This document shows, one piece after another, positions 45,654 to 55,566 of a stretch of 64,000 bases of DNA (its first letter is position 1; each line of letters starts with the position of its first letter). The stretch spans positions 4,836,001 to 4,900,000 of the forward strand of contig NZ_CP018620.1 of NCBI RefSeq assembly GCF_001908275.1, in the 5' to 3' direction. The stretch is from Paenibacillus xylanexedens (lineage in GTDB: Bacteria > Bacillota > Bacilli > Paenibacillales > Paenibacillaceae). A program made the position numbers and the translations under genes. The notes under the pieces are model-generated. The model saw only the letters and a program-made list of their open reading frames with translations, made no database searches and was not told the DNA's origin.

Positions 45654-46703
45654 TTAATATTTGACCATATAGAGTGTAATCTCTTCCCGGTTATGGAACA
45701 ACTGCTTGGAACGTTGAATCTGCATCCGCGAACGCTCAAACGTATCGATCACATCCTTAATGAGTGCAAGCGGTTTTTTATGCAATAACTTCACGGTAAC
45801 AATCGCTGTTCCCCCAGGCTGAAGGCTGTATAGAAGATCCGACACAAGTCGGCTCATCAGCTTCGGACTCCAACTCATATCACATACGAGCAGATCAAAT
45901 TCTCCTTCGCGGAAACGAACATCCCCTGCATTCTTTTTCAAGAAAGTCAGTTTGGGTGATGCCAGCAGCGTTGCATCCATCTTCGCCGGATCTACCGCCG
46001 TTACTTCAAGCCCACGTTCAAGCAGGAACGAGGTCCATCCACCTGGTGCTGCACCGATATCAAGTGCTTTATGAAATGAAGTAAAGTCAATGCCAAACGT
46101 TTGCTCGGCTTCAAGCAATTTGAACTTAGCACGCGAGATCTGCCCATCTTCTTTTTGAAAACGTACGGCTCCCCCGCTCCAGTCTGACAGGTTCTGTTCA
46201 GGTCTGGATACGCCAGCATACAACATATCATTCGCAGCAAATACGGAAATGACATATTCAGCATCACGTACAACCCATTCACAGCCTAGCTCATCCAGCT
46301 TTTCAGTTAGCAATTGCTTCAATGAGGCTGCATTTTCTTGCCAAAAGGCCCCTTCTGTCTTCCGTACCTGCAGCACGACAGGGGTACCGGTCAGTTCCTT
46401 ATGATTCAACACAAATGCAATCAATTTCTCAATAGACTGCTCCGAATCTTCAGTATTCTCCTGAAACTGAACAGGTTGAATATGACGTAAAAACGTTGGA
46501 TACTCTGCCCACAGCTTATCTGCAACTTCTTCCTCCGCTACAGGCAGACCCGCAAGCAATATTTCTCCTGGTACGAGTACCGTGCTCTTCACCGCACCAA
46601 ACGTACGGCGCAACTCTTCCTGAGCATAAGGGGCAAAGCCATGATTGGCCGTGCAGATAAAACGGGAGAAGTTGCCTTCTTCCCAAGACGATTGTGTACT
46701 CAA
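45654..46703 (-). CDS. RlmM-like SAM-dependent RNA methyltransferase
   Basis: Protein of 349 residues. The C-terminal domain (about 200-349) is an FtsJ/RrmJ-type methyltransferase: KALDIGAAPGGWTSFLLERG binds SAM, DLLVCDMSWSP carries the catalytic Asp, VTVKLL the catalytic Lys. The first 180 residues resemble the N-terminal domain of E. coli RlmM (23S rRNA C2498 2'-O-methyltransferase), though homology there is weak by eye. The start is a TTG at 46701-46703 after GGAGGG. It follows the ABC ATPase gene after six bases, and is the last gene of a minus-strand cluster. Confidence 0.82.
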   Translation of the reverse strand: MSTQSSWEEGNFSRFICTANHGFAPYAQEELRRTFGAVKSTVLVPGEILLAGLPVAEEEVADKLWAEYPTFLRHIQPVQFQENTEDSEQSIEKLIAFVLNHKELTGTPVVLQVRKTEGAFWQENAASLKQLLTEKLDELGCEWVVRDAEYVISVFAANDMLYAGVSRPEQNLSDWSGGAVRFQKEDGQISRAKFKLLEAEQTFGIDFTSFHKALDIGAAPGGWTSFLLERGLEVTAVDPAKMDATLLASPKLTFLKKNAGDVRFREGEFDLLVCDMSWSPKLMSRLVSDLLYSLQPGGTAIVTVKLLHKKPLALIKDVIDTFERSRMQIQRSKQLFHNREEITLYMVKY

Positions 46704-46709
46704 ATTGTG

Positions 46710-47489
46710 TTACCCTCCAGAACGTACGCGTATCCACGGACGACCATTATCCCACTGGATATCGACCGGAACATCGTACGTATGCTTAATTGTATCTTGT
46801 GTCAAAACTTCATGTTTGGGGCCTGCTGCCGCAATACGTCCATCGCGGATCAAGGCCACATGTGTAAATAAAGGTACGATCTCTTCAACATGATGTGTTA
46901 CATACACAACTGTAATGTTACGCTGGCGCAGACGATCAATCTCAGCCAGCATTTTCTCACGTTCATATAAGTCTAGTCCGGCACAAGGCTCGTCCATAAT
47001 CAACAATTTTGGCTCAGCCATTAATGAACGAGCAAGCATGACTTTTTTGCGCTCCCCTTGGGATAACGTTCCAAGCGGGTTGTTGGCCAAGTTGGCAAAG
47101 CCCATGTCATCCAGCAAACTCATTGCCTTTGCTTTTACTTCATCAGGAATTGTCTGATAAAAACGCAAAAAAGCATAAGCTCCTGTAGCGACGACCTCCC
47201 ATACCGGATCTCTTGGCGTGAGTTTCTCAATTAACGTTTGGCTGATATAACCGATTTCCTTACGAACTTCCCTGACGTCACATTGTCCATACAGATTACC
47301 GAGCACTTCAATGCGCCCCTGGCTTGGAAACATATATCCATTCATCATTTCCAGTAACGTTGTTTTGCCAGAACCATTCCGGCCCAGAATAACCCAATGT
47401 TCGCCTTGTTCAATGCGCAAATGCACGTTATCCAAGATTTGATTCTCTTCTCGTCTAAGTGAGACATGTTCCATCGAGATTATACTCAT
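46710..47489 (-). CDS. ABC transporter ATP-binding protein, YlmA-like
   Basis: ATPase of 259 residues with GRNGSGKTT, LSQGERKKVMLARSL and LLIMDEPCAGLD. The signature's first Gly is replaced (LSQGE), as in YlmA/ModF-type proteins. No permease is adjacent, so its partner is unknown or it does not transport at all. Its ATG overlaps the stop of the thioredoxin-like gene (ATGA). Confidence 0.85.
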   Translation of the reverse strand: MSIISMEHVSLRREENQILDNVHLRIEQGEHWVILGRNGSGKTTLLEMMNGYMFPSQGRIEVLGNLYGQCDVREVRKEIGYISQTLIEKLTPRDPVWEVVATGAYAFLRFYQTIPDEVKAKAMSLLDDMGFANLANNPLGTLSQGERKKVMLARSLMAEPKLLIMDEPCAGLDLYEREKMLAEIDRLRQRNITVVYVTHHVEEIVPLFTHVALIRDGRIAAAGPKHEVLTQDTIKHTYDVPVDIQWDNGRPWIRVRSGG

Positions 47490-47803
47490 TTCAGCACCGC
47501 CTTCCGGATCTCCGAGAGCAAATGCTCCACAGAGCTCATCCGATAAACCATTTTTGGAACATCTAACTGGCCATCAAAGAGCATCACTGCTGGAACGCTT
47601 GAAATTTTAAATTGTTGTACAAGTTCAGGAATGTCATGAATGTTCATTTCGAATAAAATACCTTCTGGCAGCATGTGCTCAACGACCTCTAACATACGCC
47701 GTGCTGCCGCACATGTCCCACATAAAGGGGTATATATAAATACAGCCTGTGGCATGCCTTCCCATACACTGCGCATTAACATTTTGGATGTAATTGGCTT
47801 CAT
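47486..47803 (-). CDS. Thioredoxin-like protein
   Basis: Cytoplasmic thioredoxin-fold protein of 105 residues with a CGTC active site (PLCGTCAAAR) at about 28-31 and the cis-proline loop SSVPAVMLF. The usual WCGPC is replaced, so its redox potential will differ. It overlaps its neighbours on both sides, being encoded between the cyclic-phosphate receiver protein and the ABC ATPase. Confidence 0.85.
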   Translation of the reverse strand: MKPITSKMLMRSVWEGMPQAVFIYTPLCGTCAAARRMLEVVEHMLPEGILFEMNIHDIPELVQQFKISSVPAVMLFDGQLDVPKMVYRMSSVEHLLSEIRKAVLK

Positions 47804-48141
47804 TAACTTTCATCTCCCGCGGCAACACGCAGCATGACCTCACCCGTCATTGGTCCATTATGAATGGTTACCGAATCCGGTTTATTGCTATATAACATCT
47901 CGTACATCTGGCGTTTCCCAAACATACTGGACGTATGCAAATAGATCTCGCGCGGAAATAAACCTTCTCGTACAATGGATGCCGCGACCTCACCGCCATT
48001 GGGCGAATCTGGACCAAGCTCATAATCCAGAGACAAAATGTCCACGTCACCTTCTCTTAGCAGCATCAGGCACTCTTCAGCATTCGTTGCCAGAACAAAT
48101 CCTTTCGGACATGCCCGATAGTCATCCAAAAAAACATGCAT
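47803..48141 (-). CDS. Cyclic-phosphate-processing receiver-domain protein
   Basis: Stand-alone protein of 112 residues: MHVFLDDYRACPKGF and ILSLDYELGPD, then NGGEVAASIV and YLHTSSMFGKRQM. This is the cyclic-phosphate-processing receiver (cREC) family, which is related to response-regulator receivers but is expected to act on cyclic phosphate ends rather than take part in phosphotransfer. The start follows GGGGAGAGGAG. Exact substrate unknown; its neighbours include RNA- and DNA-modifying enzymes. Confidence 0.8.
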   Translation of the reverse strand: MHVFLDDYRACPKGFVLATNAEECLMLLREGDVDILSLDYELGPDSPNGGEVAASIVREGLFPREIYLHTSSMFGKRQMYEMLYSNKPDSVTIHNGPMTGEVMLRVAAGDES

Positions 48142-48160
48142 ACAATCGCTCCTCTCCCCA

Positions 48161-49009
48161 TTATAACCAGGAACGCATGAGCGCTATATCATCACGGTGC
48201 GTTCCATCTTCGCCCGTTTCTGTCTCGAGCACAACAACCGCATTTCGGAACTCAGGCGCCTTTAACAATGCTTTCATTGATTCATTTCCTATATATCCCT
48301 GTCCGATCCTTGCATGTCTATCCTTACACAAACCAGACGCATATTTGGAATCATTAAAATGGACAGCAGCAACATTATCCCAATATCCGAGCATCCTGCC
48401 CTTATCGAGCATCGCCGCTTCGTTGCCTGACGACCACAAACCTGAAGCAAAAGCATGGCATGTGTCAAAACAAAAAGCAATATGCTCCGGATATCGGCTT
48501 AATTTGCGAATCTGTATCATTTCTTCCATTGTCGTGCCCATCGGGCCATGATCACCTGCCTGATTTTCAATCAGTACCTTTGAATGTCCATTCCAATTCT
48601 CCAAGGCGGTATCCAGACAATGAATGAGGTTCTGATAACCCTCCAGCGGATTGTTTGTTTTGATATGTCCAAAATGGACCACCGTCCCAACAGAACCGCA
48701 AGCATTCGAAATTTCAAGATCATTGCGAATAGAAGCTATTGTAGCATGAAACCCCGCCTCTCCACGGGTCATGCCCAACGCCGGATTCGTGGGATAGGGT
48801 GAATGGGCTATCGAAGCAAGTCCCTGCTGTTCACACCAATCCCTGCACTGCTCAGCATCCTTGAGGTCCAGACTTTTCAGGCTGAGACTACGCGGGTTCT
48901 TCGGAAAATACTGAAACGCCGTTGCCCCCATCGCATGTGCTCTCTTGGCTGCCAGAAGAAATCCACCTCTGGTGCTGACATGTGCCCCGATTCCGGTTTT
49001 AGGCTTCAT
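48161..49009 (-). CDS. nfo: Endonuclease IV (apurinic/apyrimidinic)
   Basis: Zinc enzyme that cuts DNA at abasic sites in base-excision repair. The protein has 282 residues. Visible: IGAHVSTRGGF, FPKNPRS, HSPYPTNPA, VHFGHIK, LIENQAGD, CFDTCHAFASG, VHFNDSK and the His-rich ligands. The start is set at 49009 from homology; it lies inside the Fpg/Nei-type gene with an 11-base overlap and no clear ribosome site, so coupling is likely. An in-frame extension upstream exists but has no homology. Confidence 0.92.
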   Translation of the reverse strand: MKPKTGIGAHVSTRGGFLLAAKRAHAMGATAFQYFPKNPRSLSLKSLDLKDAEQCRDWCEQQGLASIAHSPYPTNPALGMTRGEAGFHATIASIRNDLEISNACGSVGTVVHFGHIKTNNPLEGYQNLIHCLDTALENWNGHSKVLIENQAGDHGPMGTTMEEMIQIRKLSRYPEHIAFCFDTCHAFASGLWSSGNEAAMLDKGRMLGYWDNVAAVHFNDSKYASGLCKDRHARIGQGYIGNESMKALLKAPEFRNAVVVLETETGEDGTHRDDIALMRSWL

Positions 49010-49820
49010 GCTGGCATTTCGGACAGAAGAATGCCTTCTTGCCCGTAATTTCCACTCGTTCAATCGTTCCCCCGCAGCGCGGACAAGTCTCGCCTTCCCG
49101 ATCGTACACGCGACATTGCTCGTCAAAACTTCCTGTCTTCGTATCCCCTTGCATCAGTGGCATTTCCATATAACCGCCCTCAGAAGCTGCTTCACGCAAC
49201 ACGGACTGCATCGAATGGAACAAACGCTCCGTCAGCTCAGGTGAATTCGCGATGTTCTGCGTTTTGGAGCTTGGTCTCAGACCAGCAGCAAAGGCAATCT
49301 CATCCGAATAACAATTGCCGATCCCCGCAATAATATGTTGGTTTACCAATGTTGTCTTGAGCGTACCCCGGCGACCTTTTAACAGGGAAGCAAAACGTTC
49401 CACATTCATCCGTCGATCCAAAGGTTCAGGTCCAAGATCAGACATCGCCTCTTCGGTTTCTTTCGAAGTAAGCAGATGTAAATAACCCAAGCGCAGTCCG
49501 ATAAAGAATAAAATGTGATCGCCAAACTGAATTTCCACTTGCGTGGAACGATCAGGACGTTCTTCTTCCGTGCCCCAGAAAATCATACCACCCAACATGA
49601 GGTGCAGCACCAGGCGTTTACCATTAGCCAAGTGGAAAATCAGATGCTTCGCTCGGCGCTCAACAAATATGATGCGATTACCTGTAAGTTCATTGATAAA
49701 CAGATCAGGCTCCGTATTTATCGTTTTATCGCGGTTAATTACAACACCTGTAATCAGTAGATCAAGTATTTCCTCGGACAGCAAGGTCCGGTAATTTTCC
49801 ATTTCCGGCAGTTCCGGCAT
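48999..49820 (-). CDS. Formamidopyrimidine/endonuclease VIII-type DNA glycosylase
   Basis: Base-excision repair glycosylase-lyase of 273 residues. It begins MPELPEMENYRTLL with the catalytic Pro2 and Glu3, and ends in a CPRC/CPKC zinc finger. The middle has the QHIIAGIGNCYSDEI helix-two-turn-helix. The beginning differs from MutM (PELPEVETVRR), so this is probably a paralog of the Fpg/Nei family rather than the main MutM. It is followed by nfo, which acts on the product. GGGGTAATGTACG precedes the ATG. Confidence 0.9.
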   Translation of the reverse strand: MPELPEMENYRTLLSEEILDLLITGVVINRDKTINTEPDLFINELTGNRIIFVERRAKHLIFHLANGKRLVLHLMLGGMIFWGTEEERPDRSTQVEIQFGDHILFFIGLRLGYLHLLTSKETEEAMSDLGPEPLDRRMNVERFASLLKGRRGTLKTTLVNQHIIAGIGNCYSDEIAFAAGLRPSSKTQNIANSPELTERLFHSMQSVLREAASEGGYMEMPLMQGDTKTGSFDEQCRVYDREGETCPRCGGTIERVEITGKKAFFCPKCQHEA

Positions 49821-49826
49821 CGTACA

Positions 49827-50636
49827 TTACCCCTTTTTGGAAGCTTGGTCTGCCTCTTGCGACAGCCACTCCATCAATTTATGCAAATCTTCAAACACAT
49901 GATCAGGTCGAGCCTTCGCTGCTTGAATGTGTCCATCCATATTATCCCGTGTTGTCACACCGGTAAGTACCAACAGCGTCTCACACCCTGCTGCCACTCC
50001 AGCTGCAATATCGGTTCGCATATTATCTCCGATCACTGCCACTTCATGAGACGCCAGGTTTAGCCGGCTAATGGCTGACTTCATTATAACACTCGATGGC
50101 TTGCCAATAACGGTAGGATGAACTCCGGTTGCTGCTTCAATTGCTGCTCCAATAGTTCCCGCCCCAGGTGTCAGTCCATCATCGGAAGGAAGCTGCAGAT
50201 CCGGGTTGGTCATGATGAATTTTGATCCCGCATTAATCCACCTTAGCGCCTTGGTCAGTTTATGATAGGAAAATTCACGATCAATCCCCTGTATCACGTA
50301 ATCTGGTAAATCTTCCGTCAGCTGTAGTCCTGCTTCTTCTATGGCTTCCAGCAGTCCTGCTTCTCCAATACATGCCACTTTTGCACCCGGGGACTCTTCA
50401 GCAACATATTCAGCAGCCGCCACAGCAGAAGTACATACTTGAGACGCGTCGGCAGGTATGCCCATCCCGTTCAGATGATCTGCCACACCTTGTGGTGTAC
50501 GGGAAGAATTATTTGTTACGAATAAATACGGCTTTCCTAGCTCTTGCAGTGTTCGAATAAGCTGATCGGCTCCTTCGATACGATGTCTGCCATGATAGAG
50601 CGTACCATCCAAGTCAATCAGATAGGCCTTAATCAC
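49827..50636 (-). CDS. HAD-IIA family phosphatase (YutF/NagD-like)
   Basis: Protein of 269 residues. DxD motif I is YLIDLDGTLY, then VTNNSSRTPQGVADHL, the GKPSSVIMK Lys motif and the final VIGDNMRTDIAAG. This matches NagD/p-nitrophenylphosphatase-type proteins such as B. subtilis YutF, with a C2 cap. The GTG at 50634-50636 follows AAAGGAA at suitable distance; another GTG nine bases upstream directly abuts the ribosome site. It heads the cluster with the two repair genes. Confidence 0.88.
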   Translation of the reverse strand: MIKAYLIDLDGTLYHGRHRIEGADQLIRTLQELGKPYLFVTNNSSRTPQGVADHLNGMGIPADASQVCTSAVAAAEYVAEESPGAKVACIGEAGLLEAIEEAGLQLTEDLPDYVIQGIDREFSYHKLTKALRWINAGSKFIMTNPDLQLPSDDGLTPGAGTIGAAIEAATGVHPTVIGKPSSVIMKSAISRLNLASHEVAVIGDNMRTDIAAGVAAGCETLLVLTGVTTRDNMDGHIQAAKARPDHVFEDLHKLMEWLSQEADQASKKG

Positions 50637-50717
50637 ACACAGCACTTCCTTTCTTCATTCCATTAACGTTTCATGTCCTTAATCAATTACCTCGAACTTG
50701 ACCGCGAACCTATGTAT

Positions 50718-50864
50718 TCAGGCAAAAAATAATGGCTTGCTGGCATATGCACGCAACAAGTCGAACCGGATCGAACACCGACGGTTTAACTCGCGCGTCT
50801 TCTGTACAAGCTTGTCATTTCCTGCGCTTTCCCGGAAAATAATTTGAATCATTTCCCTCTTCAT
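50718..50864 (-). CDS. Possible small hypothetical protein (48 aa)
   Basis: Open frame of 48 codons beginning MKREMIQIIFRESAGNDKL with GTAGGATGG five to six bases before the ATG. The product is basic, with no membrane segment or known motif (HRR/RFDLLRAY-like end). It lies just downstream of the rnz terminator. Coding is not certain; an in-frame ATG nine bases further upstream also exists. Confidence 0.4.
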   Translation of the reverse strand: MKREMIQIIFRESAGNDKLVQKTRELNRRCSIRFDLLRAYASKPLFFA

Positions 50865-50897
50865 ATTGCCCATCCTACACGCTTTCTGACCAGATTG

Positions 50898-50934
50898 CAA
50901 AAGGGACCGCGGGAGTTCCTCTCCCTCAGTCCCG
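50898..50934 (-). terminator. Terminator downstream of rnz
   Basis: On the minus strand GGGACTGAGGGAG, AGGAA, CTCCCGCGGTCCC followed by TTTT. Confidence 0.75.
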
Positions 50935-50992
50935 TGCAATTACCCGGATCTTTATATGACGTGTTTAACCGTGCACTGGTTCGCAATCAGGG

Positions 50993-51931
50993 TTAAGATT
51001 CTTGCTTGCGATGCACGACAGGAATAAGCTGGTGTTCGTTTGCAAGTCTGGTATTTGGGAATACGGACTGCGCCTCTTCCAAAAGTGGCTGAAGTTGATC
51101 CTCATCCTTATAGCGTGAACTGAAGTGAGTCATGATTAGTTGCCCTACATTGGCTGCTCTAGCCGCTTCTGCCGCTTGTTTAGAAGTACTATGATAGTAC
51201 TCATGCGCTGTATCGGCCAGATCATGCATGAATGTAGCTTCATGTACAAGTACATCTGCATTGATGGAAAGTGGCTGTACATTGTCACATGGACGTGTAT
51301 CACCCAATATGGTGATCACCATGCCTCGTTTTGGCGCTCCCAATACATCTTCTGGACGAAGCGAATCACCGTTATCCAGCGTAATAGTTTCTCCACGTTT
51401 CAGCCGGCCGAACAATGGGCCTGGTTTCAAACCGTATTCCGCCAGTTTGGCTGGGTCCAGGCTTCCTGGACGATCTTTTTCCGTGATCCGGTATCCATAG
51501 CTATCAATCCGATGCTCAAGCAAAGCAGCTTCCACAATAAAACTGTCATCCTCGAACAGGACACCGCCCGTATGTTCCACGATATTCAGATCATAGTTAA
51601 CCCGCGATTGGCTCAGCTCCATTGTTGTACTGATCATTCGTTCCGTACCTGGCGGACCATATACCGTTAATGGTGTGGTGCCACCTTGATAGGCTCTGCT
51701 AGATAGCAGTCCAGGAAGTCCAAATACATGATCACCATGCAGGTGAGTAATGAATATTTTCTCCAATTTGCTTAGTTTAAGCGGAGAACTTAAAATCTGG
51801 TGCTGCGTTCCTTCCCCGCAGTCAAACAACCACAAAGCTCTGCGCTCATCCAACATGCGTAGCCCAATGGAAGTTACATTCCGTTGAAGCGTAGGTACAC
51901 CAGCATTAGTTCCCAGGAAATATAGTTCCAT
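50993..51931 (-). CDS. rnz: Ribonuclease Z
   Basis: tRNA 3'-processing metallo-beta-lactamase enzyme of 312 residues. The zinc motif is THLHGDHVFGLPG. The exosite arm is around GYRITEKDRPGSLDPAKLAE, and ILGDTRPC, VHEATF and MTHFSSRY complete the site. The ATG at 51931 with AGAGGTG nine bases upstream is chosen; the open frame to 51976 would run through the metH terminator. Confidence 0.95.
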   Translation of the reverse strand: MELYFLGTNAGVPTLQRNVTSIGLRMLDERRALWLFDCGEGTQHQILSSPLKLSKLEKIFITHLHGDHVFGLPGLLSSRAYQGGTTPLTVYGPPGTERMISTTMELSQSRVNYDLNIVEHTGGVLFEDDSFIVEAALLEHRIDSYGYRITEKDRPGSLDPAKLAEYGLKPGPLFGRLKRGETITLDNGDSLRPEDVLGAPKRGMVITILGDTRPCDNVQPLSINADVLVHEATFMHDLADTAHEYYHSTSKQAAEAARAANVGQLIMTHFSSRYKDEDQLQPLLEEAQSVFPNTRLANEHQLIPVVHRKQES

Positions 51932-51960
51932 TCTGGATCGCACCTCTTTCTGTTGCCAGC

Positions 51961-51985
51961 AAAAAACCTCCGACAATGCGGAGGG
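51961..51985 (-). terminator. Terminator downstream of metH
   Basis: On the minus strand CCTCCG, CATTGT, CGGAGG followed by six T. Confidence 0.88.
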
Positions 51986-52008
51986 CTTTGCCTGACACTC
52001 TACTGAAT

Positions 52009-55000
52009 TTATGCCTTCTCTACATTAAAATACTTAGCTTGCGGATGGCTGAATACCATCGCTGATACGGAAGCTTCAGGTTCCATCATGAAACCTTCCG
52101 TCAATTCCACACCGATATCCTCAGGCTGCAGCAACTTGAACAACGGCCCTTGGTCTTCCAGATCCGGACAAGCCGGATATCCAAAAGATACCCTGATCCC
52201 TTGATAACGTGCACCGTGACGTTGCTTCATGGTCATCTGGGCAGAATCCGGGAATCCCCATATATCTCTCATCATATGATGCACACGTTCAGCTAATCCC
52301 TCTGCTACTTCAAGCGCTACGGATTGCAGAGCATGCGAGCGAAGGTAATCCCCTTGATCTTTCCACGCCGTGGATAGTTCACGCACACCGTGTCCGGCCG
52401 TAACAACCATGAAACCAACGTAATCCATCTGACCGGATTCAACAGGTTTCAGGAAGTCGGACAGGCACAGGAACGGCTCGACTTTTTGACGTGGGAACGT
52501 AAATGTATGCAAAATATTACTGGTGTCCTTTGGATCATAGATAATGACGCTGTTACCACTGGACTGAGCCGGGAAGAAACGATACATGGCATGCGCCTGA
52601 ATAATCCCGTCACGAACAGCCTCTTGCATGATATCATCCACGACTGCTTTCAGGTCGGTAGCCTTCTTATCACCTGAAGCAAGCAGTTGTTCTACTGAAC
52701 CGCGCAACCCCAGATGATGTCCAAGCAACATCTGCATGTTCACGTATGGCAGGATATGTGATAAAGGATAGTTACGCATCGTATGCCGCTCCAGATCAGG
52801 CGGTACAAGAACCGGATGATCTACAGCAATATCCGAACGTTCTACCCGGGTAAGCTCTGGAAGAGCCTGAACAGCTACAGCACCTGAAGCATCAGCTTCT
52901 TTTTCTGCTTCCATCTCCAGTTGCATCACTTCACGTGAAACGGGATTCATCAATTTGTTCGCCAGATCCAGACCATCCATCGCATCTTTCGCATATACAA
53001 CCATTCCGTTATATTCAGGACGGATACGATTTTTGGTGAATTTACGTGTTAGCGCCGCTCCGCCAACCATAATAGGAACATCAATACCTGCTGTTCGCAA
53101 ATCCTGAGCGGTAAGAATCATCTGTTGCGCTGATTTTACCAATAGACCCGAGAGACCGATCGCATCGACTTTTTCTTCTCGGTATGCCTCAATGATACGT
53201 TCTGGTGGTACTTTTATACCCAAATTAATGATTCGGTAACCGTTATTGGACAGGATGATCTCAACCAGGTTCTTCCCGATGTCATGCACATCACCCTTGA
53301 CAGTGGCGAGAATGATCTTGCCTTTAACCGAAGTTTCGTTCTTCTCCATAAATTGCTCCAGATATGCTACAGAAGCCTTCATAACCTCCGCACTCTGCAA
53401 CACCTCAGCTACAATCAACTCATTGTTGTTAAAGAGACGACCTACTTCCTCCATCCCCCGCATCAGTGGACCGTTAATCACTTGAAGTGCTGTATATTTG
53501 GCAAGTGCCTGTTCGAGATCTGGCAGCAATCCTTCTTTACTTCCTTCGACTACATATGAAGCGAGACGCTCTTCTAATGAAAGGTTCGAGATTTTTTCCT
53601 TCTTCTCAACCTTCTTGTTACGGAACGCCGCTACGAACGCCGCCAGTGTTTCATCATTCGTGTTATATAAAAGTTCTTCCGAGAGTCTGCGTTCTTCTTC
53701 CGGAATAGACGCATAACGCTCCAGTTTCTCTGTGTTCACAATCGCATAGTCGAGACCTGCTTTGGTACATTCATACAAAAATACAGAGTTCAGGACCTCA
53801 CGGCCTGCTTCAGGCAGTCCGAATGAAATGTTACTAATCCCGAGGATCGTATGACATTCTGGCATCGCTTCTTTAATCACTCTTATACCTTCAATAGTTT
53901 CTTTGGCTGAACCAATGTACTGTTCATCTCCCGTACCTACCGGGAACACCAACGTATCGAAAATGAGGTCTTCTGGTTTAAGTCCATATTTGTTCACCAG
54001 CAGATCGTAAGAGCGCTTGGCTACGTCCAGCTTGTCCTCCCGACTAATCGCCTGACCCCGTTCATCGATCGTTCCGACAACAACCGCACCACCATATTTA
54101 TGAAGCAACGGCGTAATCACTTCAAATTTCTCTTCGCCATCCTCAAGGTTAATGGAGTTAATTATCGCTTTACCTTGACAGTACTGGAGGGCCAGATCAA
54201 TTACGGAAGCATCTGTCGTATCAATCATGAGTGGTACTTTTACTTTTTTCACAACCAATTCAAGGAACTTCACCATGTCTTCAGACTCTTCGCGGTCCGG
54301 ATCTTGTACACACACGTCAACAATGTGCGCTCCATTTTTCACTTGAGCACGTGCAATTTCCGAGGCTTCTTCATATTTACCTTCTACGATGAGGCGTTTG
54401 AATTTCCGTGATCCTAGCACATTCGTACGCTCACCAACCATATATGGACGATTGTCCTGTTCAATATAAATTGGCTCTATACCAGACAATGCCGGTGGAT
54501 GTGTTCCGTTCATTTCTCTTGGGGGGTACTGGGCAAGTGTGTCGCGCATCGCCCGAATATGTGCAGGGGTTGTCCCGCAACATCCACCAGCGATATTCAA
54601 CCAGCCCTGCTCGGCAAAAGCACCAATCTTCTGAGCAAGCGAGTCTGGTGACTCATGGTAATTACCATTCTCATCTGGAAGACCCGCGTTCGGGTAACAA
54701 CTAACGGCAACCGATGCCATTCCGGAAAGTGAACGAATGTGATCACGCATGAACTCTGGACCCGTAGCACAGTTTAGTCCTACTGAAATTGGGTTAAGGT
54801 GTTCTAAGGATATATAAAAGGATTCGATGTTCTGACCCGCAAGGGTCGTTCCCATCGGTTCTATCGTTCCTGATATCATCAGGGGCAGTGTAACGCCACT
54901 CTGTTCGAAGGCCTGCTGAATTCCAATGCTGCCTGCTTTTACATTGAGGGTATCCTGTGAGGTTTCGAGTAGTAGCGCATCAACGCCTCCCTCTATTAAA

Positions 55001-55449
55001 GCAAGCGCTTGCTCCAAATAACTTTCGATAAGTTCCTGGAACGTCACGCCCCCAGTTACAGACAGTGTTTTGGTTGTTGGTCCCATCGCACCTACCACAT
55101 AACGTGGAGATTCAGGTGTAGAGAAACGATCAACCGCAGCTTTCGCAATTCTGGCTGCTTCCAGGTTGATCTCGCGTGCCCGATCCTGAATATCGTACTC
55201 AGCAAGCACAACGGATGTGGCACCAAATGTATTGGTTTCAATTAAATCGGCGCCCGCCTCCAGATATTCTTCATGAATGCGCTGGATCAGTTCTGGACGA
55301 GTAAGCACTAACATTTCATTACATCCATCCAGATCTTCGCCGCCAAAATCTTCGCCAGTCAGATCAACTTGTTGAATCATGGTCCCCATTGCACCGTCGA
55401 GGATTAATATTCGTTGTTTTAATGCATCGTGTAGACTAATCTTATCCAA
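52009..55449 (-). CDS. metH: Cobalamin-dependent methionine synthase
   Basis: Transfers the methyl group of methyl-tetrahydrofolate to homocysteine. The protein has 1146 residues in the usual order: homocysteine-binding domain (zinc Cys in GGCCGTTPAHI around 295), pterin-binding domain (from about 345), cobalamin-binding domain with the ligand His in VHDIGKNLVEIILS, and the C-terminal activation domain that binds SAM. The TTG at 55447-55449 with GGGGGTGA upstream is preferred; a GTG three codons earlier is possible. No S-box, T-box or cobalamin riboswitch was seen in the short upstream gap. Confidence 0.95.
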   Translation of the reverse strand: MDKISLHDALKQRILILDGAMGTMIQQVDLTGEDFGGEDLDGCNEMLVLTRPELIQRIHEEYLEAGADLIETNTFGATSVVLAEYDIQDRAREINLEAARIAKAAVDRFSTPESPRYVVGAMGPTTKTLSVTGGVTFQELIESYLEQALALIEGGVDALLLETSQDTLNVKAGSIGIQQAFEQSGVTLPLMISGTIEPMGTTLAGQNIESFYISLEHLNPISVGLNCATGPEFMRDHIRSLSGMASVAVSCYPNAGLPDENGNYHESPDSLAQKIGAFAEQGWLNIAGGCCGTTPAHIRAMRDTLAQYPPREMNGTHPPALSGIEPIYIEQDNRPYMVGERTNVLGSRKFKRLIVEGKYEEASEIARAQVKNGAHIVDVCVQDPDREESEDMVKFLELVVKKVKVPLMIDTTDASVIDLALQYCQGKAIINSINLEDGEEKFEVITPLLHKYGGAVVVGTIDERGQAISREDKLDVAKRSYDLLVNKYGLKPEDLIFDTLVFPVGTGDEQYIGSAKETIEGIRVIKEAMPECHTILGISNISFGLPEAGREVLNSVFLYECTKAGLDYAIVNTEKLERYASIPEEERRLSEELLYNTNDETLAAFVAAFRNKKVEKKEKISNLSLEERLASYVVEGSKEGLLPDLEQALAKYTALQVINGPLMRGMEEVGRLFNNNELIVAEVLQSAEVMKASVAYLEQFMEKNETSVKGKIILATVKGDVHDIGKNLVEIILSNNGYRIINLGIKVPPERIIEAYREEKVDAIGLSGLLVKSAQQMILTAQDLRTAGIDVPIMVGGAALTRKFTKNRIRPEYNGMVVYAKDAMDGLDLANKLMNPVSREVMQLEMEAEKEADASGAVAVQALPELTRVERSDIAVDHPVLVPPDLERHTMRNYPLSHILPYVNMQMLLGHHLGLRGSVEQLLASGDKKATDLKAVVDDIMQEAVRDGIIQAHAMYRFFPAQSSGNSVIIYDPKDTSNILHTFTFPRQKVEPFLCLSDFLKPVESGQMDYVGFMVVTAGHGVRELSTAWKDQGDYLRSHALQSVALEVAEGLAERVHHMMRDIWGFPDSAQMTMKQRHGARYQGIRVSFGYPACPDLEDQGPLFKLLQPEDIGVELTEGFMMEPEASVSAMVFSHPQAKYFNVEKA

Positions 55450-55566
55450 TATCTTCACCCCCGCAAAACGTTAGATCTTAGTTTAACAGAAACTAACTTA
55501 ATGTGAAAGATCGGGTTTGGTCCCGAAAGATGGCGGGTTTGCACGAATATGAACGGAATTTGAGAA

